Origin: a virus
IMG/VR virus record: IMGVR_UViG_3300005747_000542
Coordinates: 1 to 31,885 of that record
DNA: 31,885 bases
Strand: one strand, 5' to 3'
Part shown: positions 8,901-17,986 of the stretch, piece after piece
How positions within the stretch are numbered: position 1 is the first letter of the stretch
Layout: each line of letters begins with the position of its first letter
Position numbers and translations under genes: made by a program
Notes under the pieces: model-generated
The model's database searches: none
Told to the model about the DNA's origin: nothing
Seen by the model: only the letters and a program-made list of their open reading frames with translations

Positions 8901-9552
8901 TTTTACTGCTTTAATTAAAAGTCAAAACATAAAATACGACCAACCAACTAAAGAAAATAGAGTTGATATTCATAGCTTTGAGAGTAATGATGCTAAAAAA
9001 GCTTTTAACAACTACAATGAATTTCCGTCAAATAAACCTTATAAATTTTATAACTATGATAGTGTTTCACGTACAAGTATTGATATGTCAGTTGTAAAAA
9101 TAATAAATGATGATATATCTAAGATGATACATGATATATCTGAATTTAATAGACAAGTTAATTCTTTTTATTCAAAATATTCTTATTCATACAAAAGTTT
9201 AGAGCAAATTAGAAAAAATTATTTTGATAAATTTAGCGACAAAGAATACGTTTATTATTCTGATATTGGTAATATATTTAAATTTTTTGACAATATTATG
9301 CAGAAAACTTTAAAAGATGCTATTCCGTACAATTCTAGATATTTAGGTTTTAATCTTGTTTATGAATCACATGCACTTGAAAGACACAAATACGAATACA
9401 AAAACAAAGATAGTAATTTACCTGTTGTTGATGCTCTTGGGCTTGCAAATTATTCCAGAGAATCACTTTTAGTCAAAAGAGATACTAGATATATGGCAAA
9501 TAGACAGCAAGTTTATAAAAATGGAAGTTCAACATTAAGGAATAACAGCTAA
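5947..9552 (+). CDS. gpI-like baseplate/tail protein with two LamG/ConA-like regions
   Basis: This 1201-residue protein has three recognisable parts. Residues about 125-350 look like a LamG/concanavalin-type jelly roll: GSIIFDG, then LCVEFWYKVID, then IELFINGYKI, then IGEIDEFKLS, then LKLYLKFNEPAG. Residues about 585-636 contain RRLQNLLWQRFLINSQDYL and KSKGTIKSLESVFNSFGI, followed by INEYSGY. This resembles the K-[ST]-K-G-T motif of gpI-type phage tail proteins that link baseplate and fibres. Residues about 705-905 look like a second jelly roll: NEWTLEFFINFSN, then VLRIGSYNYADLG, then GEIIKIRAWSKFIN. The C-terminal 250 residues are rich in Tyr, Lys and Asn. It sits downstream of the J-like gene, where P2 gpI or T4 gp7 would be. 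The ribosome-binding site is weak (AAAAGAG). The assignment is good for the domains and moderate for the gpI/gp7 role. Confidence 0.8.
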   Translation: MKLVNLYNFIKSSYNNSSVDNDTLLNALKGLNLLENDELTTKDIFNVFQHLDQYNSFFSTQQITHADYNKFKDHVFFDSAVSKIDHSFYRILKFPYDKDEIKNINYKNKNDGYTKHLLENVFPKSRGSIIFDGTNIIEVVDTQGYFFNDYEGSQKKSGILNSYNNNLCVEFWYKVIDYTNDNQVIFSKYYKDLNSGIEEGYLCYISNIENDENRLNLNVIVSIRQNIYFKSFTINKNADYKHACFNLFEENGKKNIELFINGYKIEKSSSAEIGFLPSVGFSDNLSEDHVVFCIGGLSQKSLSVNGLTFNNLIGEIDEFKLSFKRKSKNEIKKEMHKNVYSNNFLKLYLKFNEPAGSHINNFICIDYSGNKIHGIIKRYNENTLEYEVLQDTSNLRNNNVNLLPMKKERLTDNPVLIGSYQSIIDQRQRLLDLAVEFDKENPNNIFKLLPRHYFIESSNSQNLPIYSRQDAYSSPESLLDEEGQIDFDNGSKLSSDFEPNSDLVNVVLIWARFFDQLKLYISSIDKILNVSYESLNKNDISSIFLPLACKHYGIEFSEIFPSITKEKISGENLVYEDIVSDLSIRRLQNLLWQRFLINSQDYLKSKGTIKSLESVFNSFGIDYSKFIDINEYSGYNDLTNNSSEKTNNLNTNIVSFTSESNIFKATPVFENTLSNSMSLNKLFLETSVIKRKLTNQKDYSGSVVDGLGNEWTLEFFINFSNALLNKNENNFNLIQNLFRLDLDNNAIISVHHQRYSTDTFYGDLFINIYPIKNNSSYVIEEKIEDVNIYDNPKYLKLSQKINENLADNDSDSIVFSLDLGDIGEVNQLNKAKTLVIQKVVANINDKVINNNISTNNNIVLRIGSYNYADLGASYLCATNDFVQENTEFQGEIIKIRAWSKFINEKESNVHLKNIENIGEENNVPYQKIIFDFDAKFQNNLENIEDLISWKISDNSLNLDEQKNYLNSCKLKTFNQDYLNIDVIKPFTALIKSQNIKYDQPTKENRVDIHSFESNDAKKAFNNYNEFPSNKPYKFYNYDSVSRTSIDMSVVKIINDDISKMIHDISEFNRQVNSFYSKYSYSYKSLEQIRKNYFDKFSDKEYVYYSDIGNIFKFFDNIMQKTLKDAIPYNSRYLGFNLVYESHALERHKYEYKNKDSNLPVVDALGLANYSRESLLVKRDTRYMANRQQVYKNGSSTLRNNS

Positions 9553-9553
9553 A

Positions 9554-10567
9554 ATGAGAAATTATGACTCCTTAAAAAAAATAGATGACAGCATAGTATT
9601 TTTTGACAATCAAGATGTAGCTTATACAAAAATTAATGCTGGAAATAACAATTTAGATTTTAAAGACAAACAAAATCTAAAAATGAAAATAAACTATAGA
9701 AGCATTTCAGATAATACACTCAATATCAATCTTTTTGCTGGCGTTAACTCTTCTTATTTGCAAAATAAAATTATATGTAATGACGAAGAAATTAAAAACA
9801 AGCAGCAAAATAATGTCAATTATTCTTTCGACGACAGCAATGATTACAAAGGCAGACCAATTGAAAAAAGTATAATAACTTCTATATTTACTAAAACGTT
9901 AGGATTAGAATCACATGATCCTTTATTTAACAAGATAAGTAATGAACCGTTTTCAGATGAAGAAAACATAGAAGATGCAAGGCGTTTCTTGGAAATGCCT
10001 AACGAAATCAAATACCCAAAGTATTATAATGCCTACTCTTTAAACAGACTAAATTCTAGTATCAGTGTTTTTGGCACTCTAGAGAGTATAAGCGGAGAAA
10101 ATACAACCGAAAGACCTTTGCAAGGCATTGTTTGCGAAATAATTAATAATAGCACAGATGCAAGAGAAAGAAACATACAGTTAACAAGCAGTATTACTTT
10201 AAGAGAGAGAAATTCTAGCAACCAAATAGAAAGCTATTCTGATGAAGAATATCAAGACATTATTTTAAACGATGATGTTTTATTACGTGCGTCTTTTAAG
10301 TATACAAATAGAATTGTAAACGGAAATGTAATTACAATACTCGATACATCTGAAGGTTCTTCTAGTCAAATTTCTGTTTTATCCAACAAAATTATTTTTT
10401 ATACTGAGGATAATAATTTTATTACTGCATTTGACGATACAGTAAAAAATGATTTAAAAAATGGTGATTATAATGATGACGAAATATCATACAGCACAGG
10501 ACAAACAATAGACATGTCAGAAGGTCAGTCAACTGACTCATTAGGATTTTTAGGAGAAATAAATTAA
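9554..10567 (+). CDS. Baseplate-module protein of unknown function (337 aa)
   Basis: I do not recognise this protein. It begins one base after the stop of the gpI-like gene, with AAGGA at 9537-9541 inside that gene as its probable ribosome-binding site. Two bases separate its end from the giant gene, so the three genes are probably translated in concert. It has no signal peptide, membrane segment or evident coiled coil. The middle carries a segment with FLEMPNEIKYPKYYNAYSLN (about 145-165), and the last 40 residues are acidic (DDEISYSTGQTIDMSEG). Position suggests a virion component, perhaps an adaptor between the gpI-like protein and the giant. That is inference only. Confidence 0.7.
   Translation: MRNYDSLKKIDDSIVFFDNQDVAYTKINAGNNNLDFKDKQNLKMKINYRSISDNTLNINLFAGVNSSYLQNKIICNDEEIKNKQQNNVNYSFDDSNDYKGRPIEKSIITSIFTKTLGLESHDPLFNKISNEPFSDEENIEDARRFLEMPNEIKYPKYYNAYSLNRLNSSISVFGTLESISGENTTERPLQGIVCEIINNSTDARERNIQLTSSITLRERNSSNQIESYSDEEYQDIILNDDVLLRASFKYTNRIVNGNVITILDTSEGSSSQISVLSNKIIFYTEDNNFITAFDDTVKNDLKNGDYNDDEISYSTGQTIDMSEGQSTDSLGFLGEIN
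10551..10557 (+). promoter_or_regulatory. Shine-Dalgarno TAGGAGA for the giant gene, inside the upstream gene
   Basis: The strong purine motif TAGGAGA lies inside the last codons of the 337-residue gene, about 12 bases before the ATG at 10570. The upstream stop is only two bases before that ATG, so terminating ribosomes could re-initiate here. Confidence 0.65.
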
Positions 10568-10569
10568 AA

Positions 10570-13500
10570 ATGTCAAATTATTCAAGCTTTAAGATTATTG
10601 ATATTGAAGTTCTAAATAAAAATAGTCTTCTTGTAAATAATCAAGAAACAATAGACTTATTGCAAGACTTATTTATTTCTGGTCAAGGAGAAGATCCGTC
10701 AACAGCATATGGTGGTTTAAGACTTTCTATTTATTTTCCTTTATATGGTCTTCGACTAGACGAAAGAGTAAATCAAACTTTTGACGGAGTAGAATCAACG
10801 TCTTCAATAGACACTAACTCTCTTTTTAAATCAAAGCTAGTACCTATATCTACTATAAAAAACAACTTATTAGTATTTTTTAAATCAATCAAAGCAAAGC
10901 TCAAAGTTAAAGATCAAATTTTACAGCCTGGATTTGTATTCAATCCTGCATTACAAAATCCGTTTATAGACTATAACACTTTGATTAGTATAGAAAATTA
11001 TTTTACATTGAGCTTTGACAAAATAAGTACGCATATTTTAAATTTAAATACACAAAGAATGATACCACAAAATTCTGAAGATTTTGAAAATCATATTGTT
11101 TTTGACATTGTTTTAAATAAAGATGCTTCTTCAGACTTAACATTTGAGTACGAAGAAAACAACAGCTATATACTAGACAGTAATGACTTTTCTCAATTAA
11201 GCGAAATATTTGAAATTAATGACTCAATAGAAGAAAATATTAAATTACAAGATAATTTATTTTTAAAGATTGATGCAAAAGATTTTTCTACAAGAAGATC
11301 TAGTGTAAAAACAAAGTCAATTAAAAAGATACTTAATGACAAGTTTAACAAATATTCGTCTAAACCGCAAAACATAACAATTACGGGAAAAGAACTACAA
11401 AAAACAATCTCAGTTTTTGATGATACTAACACAATTATTTTTGGAGAAAACAATCAAGTTCATTCATCTATAAACGCTCCAATAATTGATATTACCAGTG
11501 AAGAAAGCAAATATTTAAATTTTAAAAATCTTAATTCTATTGGCAGAGAAAACAAATATTTTGACGATAGATTTGTTTTAGAAAATTCTCATATATACGA
11601 CTTACCGCATGCATTAGATGATACTTTTATCGTACAAAAAAATGTATCAAAAAGTATGTTTGACAACCTAATAACACAAAAAAAAGACATATTAGATATT
11701 CAAAGTTTTAATGACAACAGCTTTGATCATGAATTCGCGATTGACAATGATCAAGTTCCTCCTGGGTGGGATAGTTCGACATTAGACGACAGTATATCTG
11801 AAGATTATGACTTTAAGGATCAAAAACAGATTAAAATAACTTTAGACTTTTCTGATGACATTGATTTACATTTAATGAATACACGATTTACGTTTAATAA
11901 ACCTGTTAACAGTTTACAAAATTTTGATCACCCGTCAGGAACAGGTGCAGTTTTTATTAATTTTGAAGACAATGCAGATCCTCAAGGTCCTACTAATTTT
12001 AATTCATTTACAGCTGTAAACGACGATCTTAAAAATACTAACTATTTTAATTTTATTTTATCAAATCCTGCTTCTTATAGTTCACATTTTATGCCAACAG
12101 CGTATTGGGACTTTTCTGAAGGCCGGTGGAATTATTTAGAAGGATTGATTGTAAATGAACAGTCTTACTTTGTTCAACAGCAAACAGACTTAGGCATCTC
12201 GCAAGAAATTACAAAATATGACTTGTTTGGATCAAAAAACTTTTCTAAATTAAGAGAAAATTATAATGCATTTAACAATATACTTCCAAACAATAAAATA
12301 ATAAATTACGAAAATTTTTCGTGGCTTTCTTATTACTCTGGAGGAACTTCAAACGACGGTGAGCTATATTTATCGACTTACTTAAAAAGCAAAAAACCTA
12401 TTTTAACAACACCTTCTTTTAGAAATAGCAACGAAATGCTTTCAGAAAGTAGCTTTTTAAATCATAATAAGTCAAACCTTACTCAAATTACAAGCTCATA
12501 CTCTTTTCCACATGGCTCGCAATGGCAACCAGAAAATAATCATATTTTAGATATGTCAAAATATATTTCCGAAGACTTTCTTTTAGAAAAAATTATAATA
12601 AAAGGAAAATATTCTATGCAAGCTGAAATGCCTGTATTTAAAGGAAATTTTGCCAATTGCTACCGAAATATTTCTGAAAATGAAGAAGTCAATACATCGA
12701 ACGGTCTTTTTGAAAATTATAATTACAAAGACAATCATCATAGTGTTATTTCTAATAATATTACTTTTTTTATTTTAAACGAAAGACAAAATATTGATAT
12801 TGACAACAAGAAATTAAAAAAATTATCTACTCAAGGGTATTTTCTTGTCCCTAGTCATGACGATGCTCAAATTACAAGTAATAATGGAAATCAATTTTCT
12901 TCTAGTGAACAATTTTTATATACAACTTCTTATTATGATTCTGGTAATCTTGAGTCTCCACTACTGCCAGGTTTTGGCATTTTTAATATAAGACAAGCAA
13001 ATGACAAATCTTTTTATTTTCCTAAATTTAATTTTGAAGAAGAACTCTTAAGAGACTATGAAGGAGACTTTTTAGTTTATAGCAGACAATTTGGCATAGT
13101 TGAAAATTATGAAAGCTTTTTGTCTAACTTAGATGACAGTCGATGGGAAAATATATTTGACGCAAGAATTATACCTGTTGAAGTATTAGAAAACAACAGA
13201 TTTAACAATGACGACCTAAATAATTTATCTTATCTTTCAGAAGGATTACTTAAAGCAAAAAGCAATTGTTTTGTATACTTAAAAAACCATAATGACTATA
13301 GTATAGATTATAGCTTGCAAGAAGATTTTGTTGATTATTTTTCTTACAATGAATTTAAAAATCTTAATAGTGAACATGTATATGAAAACTACTTGTCAAA
13401 TAGCGATTATAGCGTTTTAAGTGATCAAGAGACTGCAAAAACTTATACAATACATGCAAAAAACATTAATAATGTCAATACTAATACTACTAGAGAATTA

Positions 13501-16500
13501 GTAACTTACGCTAATTTACTAGTAAGCTCTTCATGGGAAAGTTTCAATATCGACGAAAATATTGTAAAAAATATTGATACACATCATATTACGAAGCTTT
13601 CTAACGAAGAAGGTCTTTGTATTAACATTAAAGAGCCTAGAGAATTTTCAATTTACGCAAATGTAAAAAACAAAACTTTTTCTGGATATAGTAGCGAGTC
13701 TGTTTATGAAATAAAATCAAACTTTAAAACAGACAGGCTTGGACACCTTTCTTATGTTAACAACATAATGGAAGGAAGTTCTTTGGAAAGTGCTTTTAAT
13801 CTTGATAAAACAACAAATAGAATACAAAATGCTAATCGTGTTAATAGAAATTTTTCTTATTTCAAGTCTAACTCAGGAAAAATTATAAATAAAAATAGGT
13901 CTGAAGAAAATGTTATACAGTGCAACTACGTCTTAAAGCCTACAGATCGACTAATTTTTGGAGTTTCTTCTTACGCTAACGGAGAAGTGATGCCTACAGT
14001 TTCTAAGCTTCATGACAAAATAGAAATTATCTTAGTAGGAAGAGAAAAAAATAAACAAGTAAATAAAACAACTAATGACCAGTCAGACAGTTTTTCATCA
14101 ATTGTAATAGGCGATGATAAAAGTTTTTCAAAAAGAGAAGCACTTGCGTCATTGAAAAATAAAAACTTTTATGATAAAGAGTGGGAAAATTCGTTAAAGT
14201 CAGAAAATTTACGTAGTAATTTAAACAAAGAAATATTAGCGTATAAATCTCAAAGTCAAACTTTTAGCAACGTAGTAAAACTTCAAAATAAAAAAACTTT
14301 TGAAAGTCAATCTTTAATCTACAAGAAAGACACAATAGTTCCTGTTGTTCCAGAAATTTTAATACAAGGATACGGAAAACAGATTTTAGATAATAACGAT
14401 GCATTTGATAACTTAAATCTCTACAAGGAAAACAAAAAAATATCTAAAATTATAATTTCTGATAGTTTTACAAACGAAGAAATTGAATCTTTAGTTAATA
14501 CTAGTGCAATAGAACCTAGTTTTTCAAAAGTTTATTCAAACTTAATTTTCGATTGGCATAAGACTTATCCTTATAGCGACGAAAGATTTTCTACAATTAT
14601 GAATAAAGCAAGCTTGATGTCTGATACTTCTTTGTCAGTAATAAGTGAAGTAGACTTTAACGATAATCAAAATATTCTTGCTATTTATTATGACATTAAT
14701 AGTTATTCAATTGGCGGTAATTATGACTTATTAGATTATGATTCTAATGGTTTAACTAGATTTAAACTTGAAAATGATATTAATAGTAATTACTTAAATG
14801 AATTTTCTTTTACAAATAAAACTTTAAAAAATTATTTATTACCCAGCTCTAAGCCATCAAACTATCAAGAAGCTTCACATATAAAAAACTTTAATACTTT
14901 TACTAGTATAAATACAGAATTTTTTGATTCTTTTAACGAGGTAGATACACTTAAAGATATTTCTGGGTTAAGTTCTCGTTTCTTAAAAAATAACAGTGTA
15001 TATAACGCCTTAAAGCATGTATATTTAAATGACTATTTGTCTAAGAAAATAGAAGTGAATAGAGACGACATCAGAGGTGCTTTTGAAGAGATTGATGCTG
15101 CTCAATTGCAAACAAGTAAAACTCAATCTTTTATTGAAAACAATAGACTTATTAAATATGAAAAAAGTAGCAATCAAAACGACTATTTTGAGGTATCTGA
15201 AGCCTCTATGCAGTATTTAAATATAGATAATTCTGATTTTGATTTTATTACATCAGATAAAACAATTGACATTACAGCAAAAAATAATAATTCTTCTTGG
15301 TATTTAGTACTTGAAATAACAGATGAGCAAACAGATGCTTTTATTAATCAATTAAAAATAAATGACGACAATGAGTATAATAGCAATTACTATTTCAATA
15401 GAAACATTGCTATAGACTTAGCACCTTCAATTAAAAACCCGTTAGATGAGACTACACATGTTTTATACACAGACATGCCACTTTATGAAGATTATTTTGG
15501 TGAAAATCAAGTTGCTGTAGGTTTTAATATTTTACATAGGACGTGTAGATTAGTTCAAAAAAGCGATGATCAAGAAAGAAACAAGATAATTATTCCGTTA
15601 TATTTTTGGGAAACTAAAGAAGTTGATGGTGCATACATTAAACTAAACAATTTGTACAATTCTTCAAAGACAATAGATAGTACACACCCGCTTTACTCTG
15701 AAAGTATTTTGCAAGCATACAGTCTTGGCTATTCTAGCCAGTTTAATCAAGTTATTTTAAATGGTGGTTTCGAATCAAAAATTGATTATTTTGCGTCGAC
15801 AAGTGAAATTGGTGATAACTGGTGGGACTCATTTTTGTTTCAATCAGATGGTGATTTTAGATTTGGTGGGTACTTAAGAGATACTGGAGGTAATTGGATT
15901 GGTCATTTATCAAACGGTCAAACTGTAGCTTCTAAAGTACCTGTTTTAAACACTTTTGAAAACAAATATAACGTATATCAGCCTTTTGTAAGTCTGGAAC
16001 ATAGAAAAGTTTATACAAATTTATATACATTATGGGGAGCAGTAAGATGGATGCTAAATAGTCCGGAGAATGTAAATACTCAAGGGCTTGTACACAACAA
16101 AGTATTTCATGACTATTTTAGAATTATTGACACTTCAGTCTATCCTAACACAATTCCTGGTTCAGCAGACACTCATGATATTGACGTTGACTTTAATGTT
16201 GTTTCACAAAAAGTTTATCCTTATGCATCGAGTACTTTGACAACACCTCTTTCAGTTAATAGCTTACACCAACTTTCTATAACATCACCTAATTTTTATC
16301 ATCCAGACATGATTGCAAAGCTAATATGGTCTTCTTCTATTTACAACAGTCCTAAGAGATTTTACTTTAAGCTAAGCAAAACTTTTAACAAGAACGATGA
16401 ACAAAGAAGGCCTGTATTTGAAATAAAAAATATTAATTACGACGGTTTAAAAATAGATAATAAAATTCTTAAAAACAAAAAATATTTTTCAGACTTTTCT

Positions 16501-17898
16501 TCGTTAAATAATAAAAGTAGTTTAATAGATCAAAAAAATCAATTATCAATTTATAATAATGACGATAATGATAACTTTACCTTAAATGAAAAAGTATACA
16601 ATTCAAATATAAGACTTTTTAAAAACAACAAGTATTGCGCTACAAACTATAACATGGTTTACAAGGTTAAACTGTATAATGCGCTAAAGCATGGATTAAA
16701 TAGAATTTTACAGTCTCAACAACCTGTTTTAAAACACTATATATCAGAAGACTCTTCTGTTTTCCATAATTTAAAAAACACAATTTATCCTAACTACTAT
16801 ACCTACTATGGTATTGAGCCTATTGCAATTGAAAATAAAAATAGGTTATTTAAAAAAAATAGATATTCTTACGCTGATCTTGTTTTTGATTCTTCTATCA
16901 ACAGGTATAATAATATTAAAAATTTAAGCGAAGCTGACAGGCTTAAAACAGGAGCTACAACACCTATTAATTCATCAAGACTGAAAAACGATGTTGTTGT
17001 ACCTTACACAAACTATCAAAAAAATACTATGTTAAGTAAGCTAGTTAATAAAAAGCTAAGAGTATATGAAGATAGTTTAATTAATTCTTCTACGAAAAGC
17101 TTAGTTTATAATCCAGGAAAAACTGTAGGTAATTTAGCAAATAAAAACATAGAAGAAGGTGATGTTAGATTAGAATTCGCACCTTATTTTGAAATTAATT
17201 TAAATGATACGTGTTATCATTACGACGGAAAATCAATATCAGACTACTTTGATTTTACTGTTCCTGACCCATCTGATGGTTTTAGTTTAAATCAGAAAAT
17301 TGAAAGCCAGTTAGTTAATTATGTTAATGGCGGAAATGAAATAAAAAACTATAACCTTAATGTTCCATATACACACAATAAATTAGTTAAATCAATACCA
17401 GATAGATTTGTTATGGAAGAAAATTTTGTCCAATCAGACGATTTAAAAATTAAAAACACGGGATCACCTGTTTTTATATTTGATATCGACGAAATTAAAA
17501 ACGAAGAGCTTTATGATTCTATTACTCAAGTTGACGAAAGGTCTAAACTGTTTTTCTTTGGGTTTAAGAGAAAAAGCATATACAAATATCCAGTTGAAAA
17601 AATAGATAGATTTAAGTTTGGAGTAGAAAATGCTGCCAAAGAAACAGAAAGTGTTTATTTTGAACAGGACAATTACGGCCAATTTTCAGACAAAATTATG
17701 GGTACACTAAGTTATTCTCGTGTTTATCAAAACGAAAATCAAGAATATGTAGTTGATTATACAATTAATAAAAAATTCTTTAATATTGACAATTATATTT
17801 TTGAAAGCATGCCAAGTACTGCAAACTATAGTGAGACTTATAACAAAGATTCTTATTCAAGAATTACTACACCTTTTATAGAGACAGACACATATTAA
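10570..17898 (+). CDS. Giant virion structural protein (2442 aa), unknown fold
   Basis: This uninterrupted frame encodes 2442 residues, the largest protein in the window, at nearly a quarter of its length. I do not recognise a family. The body is rich in Asn, Ser, Asp, Lys, Phe and Tyr, with only seven Cys, no signal peptide and no membrane span, as expected for a large intracellularly assembled virion protein. Residues about 1740-1830 differ clearly: they are rich in Trp and Gly (GDNWWDSFLFQSDGDFRFGG, then LRDTGGNWIGHLSNG, then YTLWGAVRWMLN) and look like a compact folded domain. The C-terminal 500 residues contain many Tyr/Asn/Lys-rich segments. Its place after the wedge genes suggests a peripheral baseplate, fibre or tail-surface protein, but no receptor-binding or enzymatic motif can be named. 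The left arm of an inverted repeat overlaps the stop codon. Confidence 0.75.
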   Translation: MSNYSSFKIIDIEVLNKNSLLVNNQETIDLLQDLFISGQGEDPSTAYGGLRLSIYFPLYGLRLDERVNQTFDGVESTSSIDTNSLFKSKLVPISTIKNNLLVFFKSIKAKLKVKDQILQPGFVFNPALQNPFIDYNTLISIENYFTLSFDKISTHILNLNTQRMIPQNSEDFENHIVFDIVLNKDASSDLTFEYEENNSYILDSNDFSQLSEIFEINDSIEENIKLQDNLFLKIDAKDFSTRRSSVKTKSIKKILNDKFNKYSSKPQNITITGKELQKTISVFDDTNTIIFGENNQVHSSINAPIIDITSEESKYLNFKNLNSIGRENKYFDDRFVLENSHIYDLPHALDDTFIVQKNVSKSMFDNLITQKKDILDIQSFNDNSFDHEFAIDNDQVPPGWDSSTLDDSISEDYDFKDQKQIKITLDFSDDIDLHLMNTRFTFNKPVNSLQNFDHPSGTGAVFINFEDNADPQGPTNFNSFTAVNDDLKNTNYFNFILSNPASYSSHFMPTAYWDFSEGRWNYLEGLIVNEQSYFVQQQTDLGISQEITKYDLFGSKNFSKLRENYNAFNNILPNNKIINYENFSWLSYYSGGTSNDGELYLSTYLKSKKPILTTPSFRNSNEMLSESSFLNHNKSNLTQITSSYSFPHGSQWQPENNHILDMSKYISEDFLLEKIIIKGKYSMQAEMPVFKGNFANCYRNISENEEVNTSNGLFENYNYKDNHHSVISNNITFFILNERQNIDIDNKKLKKLSTQGYFLVPSHDDAQITSNNGNQFSSSEQFLYTTSYYDSGNLESPLLPGFGIFNIRQANDKSFYFPKFNFEEELLRDYEGDFLVYSRQFGIVENYESFLSNLDDSRWENIFDARIIPVEVLENNRFNNDDLNNLSYLSEGLLKAKSNCFVYLKNHNDYSIDYSLQEDFVDYFSYNEFKNLNSEHVYENYLSNSDYSVLSDQETAKTYTIHAKNINNVNTNTTRELVTYANLLVSSSWESFNIDENIVKNIDTHHITKLSNEEGLCINIKEPREFSIYANVKNKTFSGYSSESVYEIKSNFKTDRLGHLSYVNNIMEGSSLESAFNLDKTTNRIQNANRVNRNFSYFKSNSGKIINKNRSEENVIQCNYVLKPTDRLIFGVSSYANGEVMPTVSKLHDKIEIILVGREKNKQVNKTTNDQSDSFSSIVIGDDKSFSKREALASLKNKNFYDKEWENSLKSENLRSNLNKEILAYKSQSQTFSNVVKLQNKKTFESQSLIYKKDTIVPVVPEILIQGYGKQILDNNDAFDNLNLYKENKKISKIIISDSFTNEEIESLVNTSAIEPSFSKVYSNLIFDWHKTYPYSDERFSTIMNKASLMSDTSLSVISEVDFNDNQNILAIYYDINSYSIGGNYDLLDYDSNGLTRFKLENDINSNYLNEFSFTNKTLKNYLLPSSKPSNYQEASHIKNFNTFTSINTEFFDSFNEVDTLKDISGLSSRFLKNNSVYNALKHVYLNDYLSKKIEVNRDDIRGAFEEIDAAQLQTSKTQSFIENNRLIKYEKSSNQNDYFEVSEASMQYLNIDNSDFDFITSDKTIDITAKNNNSSWYLVLEITDEQTDAFINQLKINDDNEYNSNYYFNRNIAIDLAPSIKNPLDETTHVLYTDMPLYEDYFGENQVAVGFNILHRTCRLVQKSDDQERNKIIIPLYFWETKEVDGAYIKLNNLYNSSKTIDSTHPLYSESILQAYSLGYSSQFNQVILNGGFESKIDYFASTSEIGDNWWDSFLFQSDGDFRFGGYLRDTGGNWIGHLSNGQTVASKVPVLNTFENKYNVYQPFVSLEHRKVYTNLYTLWGAVRWMLNSPENVNTQGLVHNKVFHDYFRIIDTSVYPNTIPGSADTHDIDVDFNVVSQKVYPYASSTLTTPLSVNSLHQLSITSPNFYHPDMIAKLIWSSSIYNSPKRFYFKLSKTFNKNDEQRRPVFEIKNINYDGLKIDNKILKNKKYFSDFSSLNNKSSLIDQKNQLSIYNNDDNDNFTLNEKVYNSNIRLFKNNKYCATNYNMVYKVKLYNALKHGLNRILQSQQPVLKHYISEDSSVFHNLKNTIYPNYYTYYGIEPIAIENKNRLFKKNRYSYADLVFDSSINRYNNIKNLSEADRLKTGATTPINSSRLKNDVVVPYTNYQKNTMLSKLVNKKLRVYEDSLINSSTKSLVYNPGKTVGNLANKNIEEGDVRLEFAPYFEINLNDTCYHYDGKSISDYFDFTVPDPSDGFSLNQKIESQLVNYVNGGNEIKNYNLNVPYTHNKLVKSIPDRFVMEENFVQSDDLKIKNTGSPVFIFDIDEIKNEELYDSITQVDERSKLFFFGFKRKSIYKYPVEKIDRFKFGVENAAKETESVYFEQDNYGQFSDKIMGTLSYSRVYQNENQEYVVDYTINKKFFNIDNYIFESMPSTANYSETYNKDSYSRITTPFIETDTY

Positions 17899-17961
17899 TA
17901 AGTAAGATAAAAATTTTCAAATTATACCTGCACAAAATTTAGTTATGATACTTATTAATAT
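17892..17961. repeat. 13-bp perfect inverted repeat with a nested 7-bp inverted repeat
   Basis: ATATTAATAAGTA at 17892-17904 is the exact reverse complement of TACTTATTAATAT at 17949-17961. Inside the 44-base spacer, AAATTTT (17911-17917) pairs with AAAATTT (17934-17940), leaving a 16-base loop. The left arm includes the last sense codons and the TAA (17896-17898) of the giant gene. No T-run follows the right arm, so it is not a standard intrinsic terminator. It could be an RNA processing, stabilising or protein-binding element. The longest intergenic gap in the window (17899-17986) holds this structure and the ribosome-binding site AAAGGA at 17971-17976, and nothing else that I can see. Confidence 0.6.
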
Positions 17962-17986
17962 TGTCTCACAAAAGGAATTTTATTAA

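Noticed and set aside
9114-9141. Short direct repeat TGATATATCT occurring twice
   Set aside because: It encodes a plausible helical stretch (NDDISKMIHDIS) and is short and AT-rich, so it needs no special explanation.
10524-10537. GTCAGTCAACTGAC near-palindrome just before the giant gene
   Set aside because: The arms are only 6 bases with a 2-base spacer, too tight for a hairpin, and it lies in coding sequence. Chance is a sufficient explanation.
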